Shown here piece by piece: positions 19,412-30,679 of a DNA stretch of 64,000 bases. Under the pieces are notes generated by a model. The model did no database searches and was not told the DNA's origin. It was given only the letters and a program-made list of their open reading frames with translations. A program made the position numbers and the translations under genes. How positions within the stretch are numbered: the first letter of the stretch is position 1; each line of letters opens with the position of its first letter. This stretch comes from Hydractinia symbiolongicarpus (Eukaryota; Cnidaria; Hydrozoa; Anthoathecata; Hydractiniidae): the NCBI RefSeq assembly GCF_029227915.1, contig NC_079888.1, forward strand, positions 11,701,001 through 11,765,000, read 5' to 3'.

Positions 19412-20458
19412 ATGGCGATGGAAAGCACCAAAGTATTGATAAAACCATTGAATGGAACAAACTATGCTACCTGGAAGGTACAGTGTAGAATGGCGTTAAT
19501 CAAAGATGGACTTTGGGGAATTGTTGATGGAAGAGAAAATGCTCCAACTGAAGAGAGAGAAATTCCGAAATTTAATTTGCGTAGAGATCGTGCGTTAGCA
19601 ACGATTGTTTTGTCGGTGGAACCAACGCTGTTATACCTGCTTGGACCAGATCCAGAAGATCCTACTGAGGTTTGGAAGAAGTTGGCAGACCAGTTCCAAA
19701 AGAAGACATGGAGTAATAAATTGACACTACGCAGGAAGTTGTATGACTTGAAGTTGAAAGATGAGCAATCTGTTCAAAAGCACGTTAAAGCTTTGACAGA
19801 AATTTTCGATGAACTTGCAATTATTGGAGACCCGTTGGATGATGAAAGTAAAGTTGTTCATTTGTTAGCAAGCTTACCAGACTCGTATGATATGCTAGTT
19901 ACAGCTCTGGAGGCTAGTGCTGAAGTACCGAAGCTTGAAGTCGTAACTGAACGATTGTTACACGAGGAAAGCAAGCGGAAAGATAAGGACACTTTGGAAA
20001 CGAATGTCAAAGCAATGACATCGAATCATGGAAAGCCAAGAAAGGGACCCAGATGTTATCACTGTGGAAAGATTGGTCATGTGAAACGATATTGCAAAGA
20101 ATTAACGAAGAAGTTCGAGAGACAGACTCCTTCGACGTACGGTAAAAATCGAATGAAGCCGCAAAATGTGTGTACGGCTGAAGAAGAAGAAGATGATGAC
20201 GAAGAAATCATCAGTTTAGTTGCTGAAAATACTTTGGCAGTCAAAGGAAAAAGTAACTGGATAGTTGATTCAGGCGCAACATGTCACATGTGTAACGAAG
20301 AGGAATTGTTCGAAGAAATTTCGTCACTTGAAATACCACAAGATATCACTGTCGGTGATGGATATTCAGTACAAGCAATTGGAAAAGGAACAGTAACCTT
20401 GGAAATGAACATTTCAACAAAGCATGGCACCTTTACCATCTCAACTGTAATGGATTGA
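19412..20458 (+). CDS. Copia Gag plus start of protease
   Basis: The first ATG of the frame is at 19412. The protein starts with a Copia-type Gag: a conserved N-terminal LNGTNYATWK segment and a UBN2-like helical region, then a CCHC zinc knuckle CYHCGKIGHVKRYC from about residue 215, which binds genomic RNA. From about residue 282 comes the aspartic protease with WIVDSGATCHMC (DSG at 286-288), which cuts the polyprotein. The frame ends at TGA 20456-20458 in mid-protease, because an internal deletion has joined protease to the integrase region in another frame. Gag alone may still form particles; active protease is unlikely. Transcription would start in the 5' LTR. Confidence 0.85.
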   Translation: MAMESTKVLIKPLNGTNYATWKVQCRMALIKDGLWGIVDGRENAPTEEREIPKFNLRRDRALATIVLSVEPTLLYLLGPDPEDPTEVWKKLADQFQKKTWSNKLTLRRKLYDLKLKDEQSVQKHVKALTEIFDELAIIGDPLDDESKVVHLLASLPDSYDMLVTALEASAEVPKLEVVTERLLHEESKRKDKDTLETNVKAMTSNHGKPRKGPRCYHCGKIGHVKRYCKELTKKFERQTPSTYGKNRMKPQNVCTAEEEEDDDEEIISLVAENTLAVKGKSNWIVDSGATCHMCNEEELFEEISSLEIPQDITVGDGYSVQAIGKGTVTLEMNISTKHGTFTISTVMD

Positions 20459-21737
20459 GAAATAAGAAGAATCACACAGTTATGAAATGTGATAATAACG
20501 CTACAACAAAGGAAGAAATTTGGCATAGAAGATACGGTCATCTCGGTGTGCAGAATCTTAAACGATTGGCAAGGGACAAACTTGTTAAAGGGTTTGATTA
20601 TGATGCAACAAAGAAACCGACATTTTGTGAACCGTGCATTGATGGGAAACAAAGCAAAATACCGTTTCCGAAGACAGGAGGAGATCGATCGAAAAATCTC
20701 CTTGGTATAATCCATAGCGACGTTTGTGGAAAGATAGAAACAAAATCACTTAGTGGTGCAGAATATTTTGTTACATTCATTGACGATAAATCAAGATACG
20801 TATGGGTATATGTCATGAAACACAAAAGTGAAGTGTTTGAGAATTTTAAAGAATGGAAAGCAACTGTGGAAAAATCGACTGGAATTCAGATAAAAACGTT
20901 TAGAACTGACAATGGTGGAGAATATACATCCAAAGAGTTCGAAGACTATTTGAAGAAAGAAGGTATTCATCATGAGTTGACAATTCCGAAAACACCGCAA
21001 CAAAATGGAGTTGCAGAGAGGATGAACAGAACACTCATGGAATCTGTAAGATCAATGTTAGCAGATTCAAAGTTACCAAAACGATTTTGGGCCGAAGCCT
21101 TGGCTACAGCAACGTACCTTCGTAACCGATGTCCAACGACAGCAGTTAAAGGGAAGACACCCTTTGAAGTATTAACTGGAAAGAAACCAAATGTCGAAAA
21201 TCTACGAATTTTCGGATGTGATGCGTATGCTCACGTACCAAAAGATGAAAGAAAGAAACTTGATTCAAAAACCAAGAAGAGTGTATTTCTTGGATACGGT
21301 GATGGAATCAAGGGATATCGTCTATATGACAACGACAAGAAGAGAGTCTTTTACAGCCGAAATGTGACATTCAATGAAATCTGTGGTGAATTGAAAGACG
21401 ACCGTGACATAGACGAACCAAAAGTAGAGATCGAATTACAACCTCGTGAAGAAAACACAGATAATCAAATACAGGAGGAGCAAGAGCGACAAGTAAGAGA
21501 ACGACGGCCTCCTGATCGTTACGGAGAATGGGTATACATCACTCAAGAAGAAGATCCAAATACATTTTCTAAAGCAATCAAAGGACATGATGCAGACAAG
21601 TGGATGCAAGCAATGGAAGCCGAATTGGATTCTCTACACAAAAACGAAGTATGGGAGTTGACTGAATTACCTCCAAACAGAAAAGTTGCGAACGATGATC
21701 GGATTGAAGAACCTTACGGACTGCGAGTGAGGAGGAG
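20422..21737 (+). pseudogene. Copia integrase and stub of reverse transcriptase
   Basis: In a frame different from Gag, the sequence from 20422 reads HLYHLNCNGLRNKKNHT, then the pre-integrase zinc site HRRYGHLG with CEPCIDGK, and the integrase core: SDVCG (first Asp), TDNGGEY (second Asp) and QNGVAERMNRT with the catalytic Glu. GKTPFEVLTGKKP and LRIFGCDAYAHVP follow, usual for Copia. The RT domain begins at KWMQAMEAELDSLHKNEVW and WELTELPPNRKV, then jumps to a short tail (NDDRIEEPYG) next to the 3' LTR. The reading frame stays open into the LTR to 21885. The integrase core looks intact, but without reverse transcriptase the element is non-autonomous. Confidence 0.85.
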
Positions 21738-22015
21738 TGTTGAAAATAGGCACTCTTGCCGCAAGAACATTCTAGAACCTTGTGTACTATCTAGAAATAT
21801 AAGGGACATTGGAGAATATTCCAGAAATAAGATAACTATACTAGAAACTACTAATAGTAAATATAGAACATCTGGAATATACTAGAACATTCTAAAGTAT
21901 CTTATCTTTAATATATAAATAGGAGAACGTCTTGTAAATTTTAGAGTCATAGAGTCATAAAGTTATTGGAGCAGTTGAAGCAACTCTGCAAATATATAAA
22001 GTTTACATTTCAACA
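21738..22015 (+). repeat. 3' LTR of the Copia element
   Basis: Nearly identical to the 5' LTR. The purine-rich GAGTGAGGAGGAG just before it is a good polypurine tract for plus-strand priming. Confidence 0.9.
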
Positions 22016-22020
22016 GTATA

Positions 22021-22458
22021 TCACAAGAGTGGGGGTAAATTAACATGAGAAGAACATAAAGATTTAACTATATGTATTTTACTGTGCTCCGGCATTGTTT
22101 AGTTAAAGAATTATAAGAATACAAATTCCAGTGGAAGTTTCACAATTTACCGTTCCCGGTAAAATTTATTAAGACGGAAAATGGAAAGTTGCGAATCTCT
22201 CTCCCTTCGGAACACAGAAGTACATGCGAAACTACTAATCGAAGTAAAAAACGGTATGTACTTAACAGTGACTCTAGACAGACGCAATCTCCATTGCTTT
22301 CAAAGCTGTGTGAAATGACCGTTATTGAAAAGTGGTCAAGATTTCGTATATGAGGACAAAATATAAGAACTTTGCAGAAAAAGTAATCAAAATTGTCGGT
22401 CGAAATTATACGGCACTTTTTAGACTCCTAAAGATTAACAACTTCGTATTATTGTTTG
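22021..22458. other. no gene seen
   Basis: Stretch between the Copia insertion and the 3' end of the stress-protein gene. Part is probably the 3' untranslated region of that gene; no AATAAA was found on its strand. Confidence 0.3.
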
Positions 22459-22944
22459 CTAAGGTGGTAAGATGGTTACGGCTACGTTTGAATGCTTCAC
22501 CACATACGAACTAACACTGCCTAGTAAAGTTCTTCGTAATACGTTCAAACCACGTGAACCCATCACAATATTACTAGCATGTTTTTTCGCTGCTACATCG
22601 CAAATGCTTCGACCCGCTCCGCCACTTGTACTCCAAGTTAAAACTGATTTAGCCTCGATTCCAATGTCTTTAGCCTTGTTTATAAACTTTCTGACGAGTT
22701 CCTTTGACTCGTCTAAAATTTCTTTATAAGCTGATTGCCACTTCTCTGTCCGATCTATCAGTGTCCCTTCCGTAGAAATATTTGGTGTTTCGTTTACATG
22801 GACTATCACAAGAGTGTCTTCATTTTTTCGTAAGTTTTTTATGTACCAATCAAAAGCTCGCTCGCTGTGTATAGAATTGTCTACTGGTAGTATAATAACA
22901 CGCTGTGTATCGTCCTCAGCTTCTTTCACTTCTTTTTCTTCCAT
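22459..22944 (-). CDS. universal stress protein (UspA family)
   Basis: A 161-residue, single-exon gene starting at the ATG at 22944; the frame extends upstream only through non-ATG codons. It shows the whole UspA fold: an N-terminal strand RVIILPVDNS with SERAFDWYIKN, a central IVHVNE strand, and the C-terminal ATP-binding loop GSRGLNVLRRTLLGSVSSYV, which fits the pattern G-x2-G-x9-G-S. It ends VAVTILPP. The length is typical of one-domain USPs. The loop suggests the ATP-binding class. USPs occur in bacteria, plants and several invertebrates including cnidarians, but not vertebrates; their animal role is unsettled and linked to stress. No introns are visible, which could mean a retrocopy, though the frame is intact. 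A Copia element sits about 440 bp downstream. Confidence 0.9.
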   Translation of the reverse strand: MEEKEVKEAEDDTQRVIILPVDNSIHSERAFDWYIKNLRKNEDTLVIVHVNETPNISTEGTLIDRTEKWQSAYKEILDESKELVRKFINKAKDIGIEAKSVLTWSTSGGAGRSICDVAAKKHASNIVMGSRGLNVLRRTLLGSVSSYVVKHSNVAVTILPP

Positions 22945-23352
22945 TATAATACGAAGACTTTGAAGCACTTTTTATTACTATACGAATATATCTATGTTTG
23001 CAAAAAAAAAAAAAAAAAATAAAAATAAAAAAATGAAAATTACTTGCTTATATCAGTAACAAACTTGTTCTAAAGCTACAAGCGCTGTTAATAGATAAAT
23101 AATTTGTTTTTCATCTCCCTCTATCGTATCATTTAAATTTTACTATTCCTTTGTTATCCAAGGGCAACAGGAGAGCAGGGAGAAGGAGAGTTGGTAAGGA
23201 TGGCGATTAATTAATTTAAATTAAACTTAACGTAACATGTAGAAGACACGTTTCAAATTGTTGCAACAACTATTCACAACTCTGCAACTGATAGGCTATC
23301 ATATGAAAACTCCACAACCGGTGAGATATAAAAACTCGGAATGGTTGGATGT
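22945..23352. other. upstream region of the stress-protein gene
   Basis: Contains an A-rich run (about 23003-23035) and AT-rich sequence that may include the USP promoter on the minus strand; no clear TATA box or other gene. Confidence 0.3.
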
Positions 23353-23620
23353 TGTTGAAGTTGGGAAAAGCAAATAAATAATACGAATAAAGATCTATAT
23401 TATAATAATAATATAATATTATATATACGTCTGTCCGTCACGCAAAATGATAGCTTAGCTGCGCAAGGAGCGAGACGCACGTAATGCGGCATAAAAAGGA
23501 CGGCGAACCCGTGGATTTTTTCACGGGCTAACGACTACTTTGAATAAAAGCACGAAAGTCAATCGAAATATTGTTTACAATGTAATGTGAATATACGTTA
23601 GTCACTATACACTACAGCAG
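23353..23620. repeat. direct repeat flanking the Gypsy relic, left, interrupted
   Basis: GTTGAAGTTGGG to CACTACAGCAG matches 26742-26862 except for a 146-bp insertion at 23393-23538. Without it, both copies are about 121 bp. They may be parts of old LTRs. Confidence 0.55.
23393..23538 (-). mobile_element. short interspersed repeat inserted into the flanking repeat
   Basis: Minus-strand member of the family beginning GTCGTTAGCCCGTGG, with the small inverted repeat CCCGTG/CACGGG at its start. It interrupts one of two direct repeats while the other copy is uninterrupted, which proves it is an insertion. Related copies are at 32285-32480, 49395-50212 and 56430-56545. Confidence 0.65.
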
Positions 23621-23849
23621 ATTGGCCAACACCTCCGTTACTCATTAAGTTATTACGTTATTTATTGTTCGTTTAAGCGAGGTTTGTTGTATGATCGTAA
23701 TGGTTTCAAGGCTCGCAAGGTATTCGCGGACAAACGGCACGTGGATGGCAGTTGTAGGGGATCAGTTTTGATATTAGGTAGGTGTGGTGAAATAAGGTTT
23801 GGACTAGACTCTGGTTAATGTGAAGTAATGGAGGATTTCTGTACTGAAG

Positions 23850-26480
23850 AATGACTCGGGCAGCACGATCATTTTTTAAGGACCTATTATTGGATATTTT
23901 GGTGTCGATGATCCTTTACTCCAAGTTCGGCTCGAATATTAGATTGTGGGTATGATACAGAGGAAATACAGTGTTTGACTTCCCATGCCTGCAAAAATTC
24001 TTGAAATTAGGTGGCTCACAATATGAGCTTATTTCTTCGGGTGCACCATATGGGATAAATAAATCTCTGCATTTTCTTCGGACAAGGACTAAACACAAAC
24101 CCACAGATAAGTACGCATTTGCATGAAGTTCAGGAGCGGGAGTGGGGACTACTGACTTGGCTGGCTGACTATGAGCAAGTTAAAGGCAGTCTGCACATGT
24201 TTGTCGATAGCTCCTAGCTTGTACGCGCATGCCAGGCCACTACACAGTGTGATTGGCCTTGAACTTCATACCACTGAGACCTAGTTTGGCTGCATGAAAG
24301 GTTTCCAGGATTTGCTTTGTTGGATTTTGGGTATTATGATATAATGGTGCACCATGATGAACCCATTTGCTATAGTAAGACGGTGAAAACTCCCCAGAAT
24401 GACCGAGTATGCAATGGTTCTACTTGGTTTCGACGTTGAGGCAAACCCAGTTAAATTATCTTGATATTGGTATTCCTGATTAACTGATTGGTATTCCTGA
24501 TTAAAGAGGCAGCCTCTTTTAAGTTCTCTATTGTGATTGATCCAGCCAGTTTGTGGATGCCGAGGAACTTGAGAATTAGCTGAGTACTGTAATAGGGGTA
24601 TCCAAAGGAACCCCTTGAATGGATGCAATAGAAGGTAAAATCTCAGGATTTCTTAAATCATTTGTAACTCGAAAATTTATCACGGCCACGGAAATTATAT
24701 AATTCTGCACCTCTAACGCAAAGTGAATTCTTTCACGTTTTGCAGTCGAGAGTTTGACACATTGTTGAGTTCTCTTTAATATTCCTAGAAGTGGTTTGTG
24801 GTCACGGCCAACATAAAGTCTTTGCAGTTAAGACTAAACTTGCTGGAGTTTTGTAGGGACCTTCAGTTGGAGAGTATCTGCTTTCGGATGATGAAAGAAA
24901 GCGTAAACTAGCATATATGAGCTGCCAACTATCGTAACAGCATACTGAGGTGGCACATTGGCTTCCTTGCTCCAATCTATTTGCAGATTTTCTTTGACAT
25001 GTGAAAGGATGGGATACCTTCCTACACTAATGATGTGACCTTACCTCCTAAAAGGTTTTAAGGTTATCGTTTTAGTAAAATGTACGATTCCAAATAGCCT
25101 TGCCCCTGAAATGTCTGTCGGGATCGGGAAGTCTTTGATGGCACTAAGGATTCTAGCAGAAGGTGCCGTAGCAAATGTGATGGCAAAGAATCCTGCAGAT
25201 TCGACAGTCTCACAACAGAACTTGAATTTAGAAGCATTTACAACGACTCCATTGCTTCCACCAAGAGCTAAGTACTCCAAAGTATGATAGAAAGCAATCT
25301 CGATGAATGTATTTTGTAAAGGAGTATCGTCAACTATTTTTAACTCGCAGGGTACCTTTTTAATAAGTTCATCATACCGTTTGAAATAAGCATCCTCTAC
25401 AGCTAGGAATCCCTGTGGCATTCGCCGACAATGGTACCTTTAACATGCGGTGATGAAGGTGGTAAGGGGTTGACGCTCTTTATTAAGTTCAATTGCATGT
25501 TATCAATCCACAGAATCAATGACTGTGTTTTAGGAGTTTGCTGGAATTTTTGACACAAGGATAAATAGTGTTTGGGTGTAATGGATTTTCCTAAGAAATT
25601 GTAAGTTAAGCTTTTGGAAGGCAATAGTACGCCTTGGAGTACCATCTTTCTTGGTTACAATGACCATCGGACTGAAAAATGTGACAGGGGTGCCAACTGG
25701 TACTTCAGCAATTATGCTTCGTTGAACATCTCGATCGAGACTAGCGTTGCAGTATAGCGGGCGTAAGGTACTACATTTGGCTTTAAGTGGGTTTTAGTTA
25801 GCTGGTGGTGAGTTCATGGCTGGAAATTGAATGCAGTTGACGCAAACTGGTTACGGAGATAAGTTTCTAGTTTGGAGATATTTTCGGCAGTTGAAGGGTA
25901 TGGAAACTTGGTAGGTTCAGATGGAAAGATGGTTGCAATGATTGAGACATGTCAGTGGGATTGCCCTGAAATTGTGATGGTCAGAGCTTAAGTTGAAGAA
26001 AATGTCTGGTTACAGCTAGCATAGGTTTGCGCCACTATGAGGAAAAATGTTTATGTTGGTAGCTGTACCTTGGTGAGCATGGACAGTCATAGGAGTGCCG
26101 CCTGCTGGAATACCTTGGTAAATGGTAATACCTAGTAAACAGATCACTGATTGGGTCATAATAGACATGCGTTAAGGCTATTGGCATATGCTGTCTGACG
26201 GCAAGGAATGGAAAAGTAAGTGTGTTTGCTGCAGAAGCTGCAAGTCGTTCATCAAGCTAGGCATTTCATGGCACGATTATTGGATCCACGTGTTCCGTGA
26301 AATGGTTTCCACAACCAGGACAGGTTTGTAACGACTGTTTGGGAGTGGTTATTTGCTGTAGACGAAACGGTTTTTTTTGTTCCGTTGGTACTTGCATATT
26401 CTTGCAACATGGCTTGTGGATGCATTAGATTGAGAATCTGCTTGATCTCTTATGGCCCCCACCCAACCACGACATCATCT
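23850..26480 (-). pseudogene. decayed Ty3/Gypsy-type retrotransposon pol and gag
   Basis: On the minus strand, across several frames and many stops, the order is: a Gag zinc-knuckle relic (FHGTRGSNN and CSKHTYF, about 26,300), then reverse transcriptase from about 25,690 with SPMVIVTKKDGTPRRTI, PLTTFIT, MPQGFLAVEDAYFKRYDELI and VDDTPL (a variant of the Y/V-x-D-D box), ending PTDISGARLFG. RNase H pieces (RYSPTEG, DHKPLLGILK) and an integrase zinc region (ILETFHAAKLGLSGMKFKAN) follow towards 24,200. This order with RNase H before integrase is that of Gypsy. The longest intact frame is 25041-25421. Directly repeated 121-bp blocks at both sides may be its LTR remains. It is clearly inactive. Confidence 0.75.
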
Positions 26481-26741
26481 AGAAATTTCAGGTGAAAGTT
26501 GTTTTATTGCCACGGGTTGTTTATATTGAAATGCAGATGGTTCAGCTGTACTAGTTGTGGCAGAAGACAGTATAAATAGCGCTTGGGTATGAAGAAATAT
26601 AGCCATAATCTCTACAAGGACAGTTATGGTAATGTCTTTTAAATGTTTCATATCTATTATCAAAAAATGTTTTGCATATTTCTTTGCTTCAGACGAGAAA
26701 ATTTGGTCCACGTAGGTAAAAGTATTCAGTTGCAGTGCCAT

Positions 26742-26862
26742 GTTAAAGTTGGGTAAGGCAAACAAATAATACGAATAAAGGTTTGATTAAATGCATGAAG
26801 GCCAATCACAATACTGTTTACACTGCAATGAGAATAAAGGTTAGTCAATATACACTACAGTA
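26742..26862. repeat. direct repeat flanking the Gypsy relic, right
   Basis: Uninterrupted copy matching 23353-23620. Ends TACACTACAGTA. Confidence 0.55.
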
Positions 26863-26884
26863 GACAACAAATGTAACTCTCCAA

Positions 26885-27157
26885 CTGACTGGTAGCCTTA
26901 TGTTAGAGCGATCGCTTCCAGTGCAGGTCTTGGATTCAAACTCCGGCCGACTCATGCTAGAGACTATAAAAGTGTAAATCTATCCTTTCTGTTTAGCATG
27001 AGAATAGGTTTAATATCTTAAGCAGTTGTCTAGTTTAGCGATTGCTGTGCTTGCACGACTTTCGTAGCCCAAATGGGAGCTTTGAATGCACTAGGACCTC
27101 CTTCTCAGGACCCTCTATGAAAGCAGTACCAATAGGAAATAAAGAATAAATAATTTC

Positions 27158-27231
<74 letters not shown>
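26885..27231 (+). mobile_element. tRNA-derived SINE with TAA tail
   Basis: The head contains GTTAGAGCGATCGCTTCC, close to a polymerase III A box region, and GGATTCAAACTCC, a B-box-like segment, in tRNA-like spacing. A body without coding capacity follows, then AAATAAAGAATAAATAATTT and a (TAA)n run of about 75 bp that serves as the tail (about 27157-27231). This is the standard build of a tRNA-type SINE. Confidence 0.55.
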
Positions 27232-27250
27232 GGATGTTCCTAATTGGATT

Positions 27251-27394
27251 TAGGATAGCCTGACATCTTTTTCGGATAGCCTGCCATCTTCATAGGATAG
27301 CCTGCCATCTCGTAGGATAGCCTGCCATCTCATAGGATAGCCTGCCATCTTCATAGGATAGCCTGCCATCTTCATAGGATAGCCTGCCATCCTT
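27251..27394. repeat. 20-21 bp tandem repeats (GGATAGCCTGCCATC)
   Basis: Seven units of TAGGATAGCCTGCCATCTTCA with small changes. The reverse complement core GATGKCAGGCTATCC is also present in each 89-bp satellite unit at 30.7-37.1 kb and next to the TAA microsatellite at 43.2 kb. Confidence 0.85.
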
Positions 27395-27486
27395 GTCGGC
27401 CGCCGTTAACATTTCCACTTGTGTTTAATAATGGTTGACAGTCTGGCGGACCATCTCTGTAAGAGGATGCTTGTTTAATAAGCTAA

Positions 27487-27528
27487 GTATAACCTATATG
27501 ATTAGCTAGCTAATCATATAGGTTATAC
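27487..27528. repeat. perfect 42-bp palindrome
   Basis: GTATAACCTATATGATTAGCT is directly followed by its exact reverse complement, with no loop. It could extrude as a cruciform. No terminal features of a transposon were recognised around it. Confidence 0.9.
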
Positions 27529-28852
27529 GGAGACTAAAGTTTTTCTAAACTAATAGCTGTATTAGTCCTAATTACGTGATTATCTAAACATACATATTGA
27601 GTTGTTGTTATGGTACTATTAAATATATATAGCTAGCTACATTGAAGTTAAAAATACAAGACTTATTGCTATGTTAGTTTGAGTGTGTAACTTTATAGGT
27701 GCCTGGTGTTGTGATAACTTGACAATTGTTTAAAAAATAAATATATAGCTAATAATGACCCTCTTGTCTGTAGCTAGATAGCACAGCCCTGTGCTTTAGA
27801 GAAATTTAACTTTATTAAACAAGGTTAGCAAGTCGAAAGGTGTGCTCTGTAGCTTTAGCTAGCTGTTCTTTTTCATGACTGATCTGGAAAAATTAGAAAA
27901 TTCTAACCTGCACATCCACGAATCTAGATAGCTAGCTAAGCATTATCTTAAATCATTTCATACTTTTGAAACTATAGCTATATGATTCACAATAAATATA
28001 ATTACGATAATATGTTATTCAGGGCTTTGACTATCATGTGCCAGTTATCTTGTCTGCCTCTTTAAATATGCCTAAATTTCTAAACTAATTCTGTTACACT
28101 AATTCTGTTACAATGCTCCTAAAGCACCACATAAGAAAAATAGTTCACTATTTGTCTGTTTGCTGAAGTTATATTTTTGATATATATTCATGTTTAGGAA
28201 ATGAGTCTCAGGATGCTCAATCACATATATGACCTATATCGTTTAATTGTGAAAAAGAGATTATTCTAAAGCTTGTCAAAACGCAGTTTGCGATGAAGTT
28301 CCAGATATATTTAAACTAAGCATAGGCAAAATATTCTTAATTTTTTTGAGAATTCTTCTTGTCAATTTTTTTACTACATTCTTAATTTCTTTTACTTTGG
28401 GATAAAAGTTTTAACTCAGTTGTAATTTAAGTGATAAAATGTTTTACTTTGTCAAAACAATTTGTATATACTGTGACAGTAAAACAGTAACAGAAACTTT
28501 GTAGATATTGTTAAAATATTATCATTTTGTGTCTGTTTATAAATTATGGAAAGTTTGTCCAGTAATTATAGACCTTGATAAGCTTTGATTACGCATAATA
28601 TAGGATCTGCTAGTACTATTTCTTCTACTGGTAGAAAAGCAGGGTGTTTTGTTAAGGTTTTATTAGTAATTGTTTAAGTTTGAAATTTTTTTGTCCTTTC
28701 ACTTGGAAAACTGCTAGAATTTTCTTATTTCGAATTATTTTTTTAACATATTCTTGTAGTGCATTGTAAAAAAATTATTGCAAATATTTGAAAAGTGTCT
28801 GGAAAATTCTACCTAGATAATCTAACAAGAACTTACAAATACTTATAAATTG

Positions 28853-28905
<53 letters not shown>

Positions 28906-30679
28906 TTAAAAAATGATTTATTACAAAAAAGTGTGTATAAGTAATTTCTGAAATTCTTTATGCGTATCTTTCCTATTATTGTATGTGTAGCAGTGTTTCT
29001 TCACAAAACTTCGGAGTATTACACGATCAATCTAATTTTTCAAATTTTCTCATCAACACTGTTTATCTAAAAATTGGATGCATGTTTTCTTTTAATGAGC
29101 AAAAAGGTAGTTGTATATATCACACTAAGCAATGATTAAGAAAACTGACAATTTGAAAATTAAATTGTTAAATTGGATTGATAGTGTCCTTAATTGTGGG
29201 CAATTTTCTGTGAAAGCATGGTTAAAAATTTTTTTAAACCTCTCATATTTCTAAACAATTTCACTTTAGAGTTCATAATATTACCTGATGGGAAGCACTG
29301 AAATGAAAAAGGCAAGAATATGTGCAATCTGGGGATTATCGATATTTCAGGTATGGAGTAACTTTTTTTTCACCTACTGCACCTGTGTAAGAGTGTACAC
29401 AAACTGCTTTGTGGAGTAGTTAAAAACAATGTTTAATCACATTTCAATGTGATTTTTTAGCACATGTTTATGTATCCAGGTAAATGGTGGCACCTTAGTG
29501 TAAATTGAAGCTCTCTAATGACAGCACAAGTATACCGATGTAATTTATAAATTTAAAGAAATGGATCTAATTTATAGGTTCAAGGTATGTATAACGTATA
29601 AATATATTACAACACGCTAATTTATCAAAACTCTTTTATATGACACCATGAAACATACAAAGTGCGTCACTGCATAGTGTTTAGTTTTGTCCAGATTTTG
29701 ATAGATGATTTTATATTTTAGAAAAACTTAATGCTGTTTTACGAGAAAGTCATATCTGCAAAAGAAGAAGAGAATAAAGAAAAAACTCTTACAATATTTT
29801 TATAGTTTATTGAACTTTTATCACTGTAACGGAATGATTATTTATCTTTATATCACACTCCCGATAGAACTTTTTATTGTTTGTTAAAAGCAGTGGTCTG
29901 TATAATAATATACAGGCCTCTGTAATATAATATACAGACTATATACAAAATTTTGCAGGTCTTCCAACATCATTAAAAAACAAGAAGGTCTAAAATTAGT
30001 ATTTGAACTAGTCGATAAAGCCTGTGGAAAAATCCACTTAGACAGGATAACGAAAATGGGACCGTTATTTAAATTTTGATGACGTCAGCTAGGATCTGTC
30101 AAGAGACAAAATGTTTTTTCTTGGAAATTTGTTTACTTGTTGCCTTTATGGTGTAGAGCTTGAATAGCTGATTTAAATAATGTATAGGATCATTTGTTTT
30201 GGACAAACACTTAAGGAGATATGAGGGTTTAAACATTTTGCTGACCTCAGCAAAAACGAACAAATATGCAAAAAATTATTTTAAGAAATTTGTATATTTT
30301 CTGATGACGTCATCGACCCGTCTCTTCCGAAACGGATTGGGGACCCAGGCTTGGGAAACTTACCCAAATTGCTCCAAGGTGGTCCTTAGTTACCCACGCG
30401 GTGAAAAATTTCCAAGTTATTTGGCCTTAAAGTTTTAGGTGGAATGTAATTGCTTCATTAATTAATATACTTTCCTTTGACGTCAACATTATGTTAACAT
30501 CAAAGTTTAGTACTTTACAGAACAAATTTATAGGTGATGTTTTATAGACTTTATCAAAGAAAGTAGTGAATATAATAATCCACTTTGCAAAAATGACAGA
30601 CAGACACACGGAACTGGCGTTTTATTACAGAGATTGAAACAATGTCAGCCTGGGTACTAGTTTTCAATTATATTAGCAA
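27529..30679. other. AT-rich stretch without recognisable genes
   Basis: About 3.1 kb with no ORF or motif I can support. It contains several TAGCTAGC-rich spots and a (TA)n microsatellite at 28855-28903. A plus-strand ORF at 30199-30438 shows no known motif. Confidence 0.4.

Larger units (their letters stand above)
18947..22015 (+). mobile_element. Copia-type LTR retrotransposon, deletion derivative
   Basis: Two 278-bp LTRs (18947-19224, 21738-22015) flank gag, protease and integrase. A 5-bp target duplication GTATA lies at 18942-18946 and 22016-22020. The LTRs begin TGTTG and end CAACA and differ at one site that I could find (C/T near 19184 and 21977), so insertion was recent. The domain order (Gag, protease, integrase) with integrase ahead of the place for reverse transcriptase is that of Ty1/Copia. 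Reverse transcriptase and RNase H are missing: the frame goes from the start of the RT region directly to sequence next to the 3' LTR. A second deletion joins protease to the pre-integrase zinc region with a frame change. The element must depend on another copy to move. Confidence 0.9.

Noticed and set aside
23353-26862. Complete LTRs for the Gypsy relic
   Set aside because: The 121-bp direct repeats lack matching target duplications, so full LTR borders cannot be claimed.
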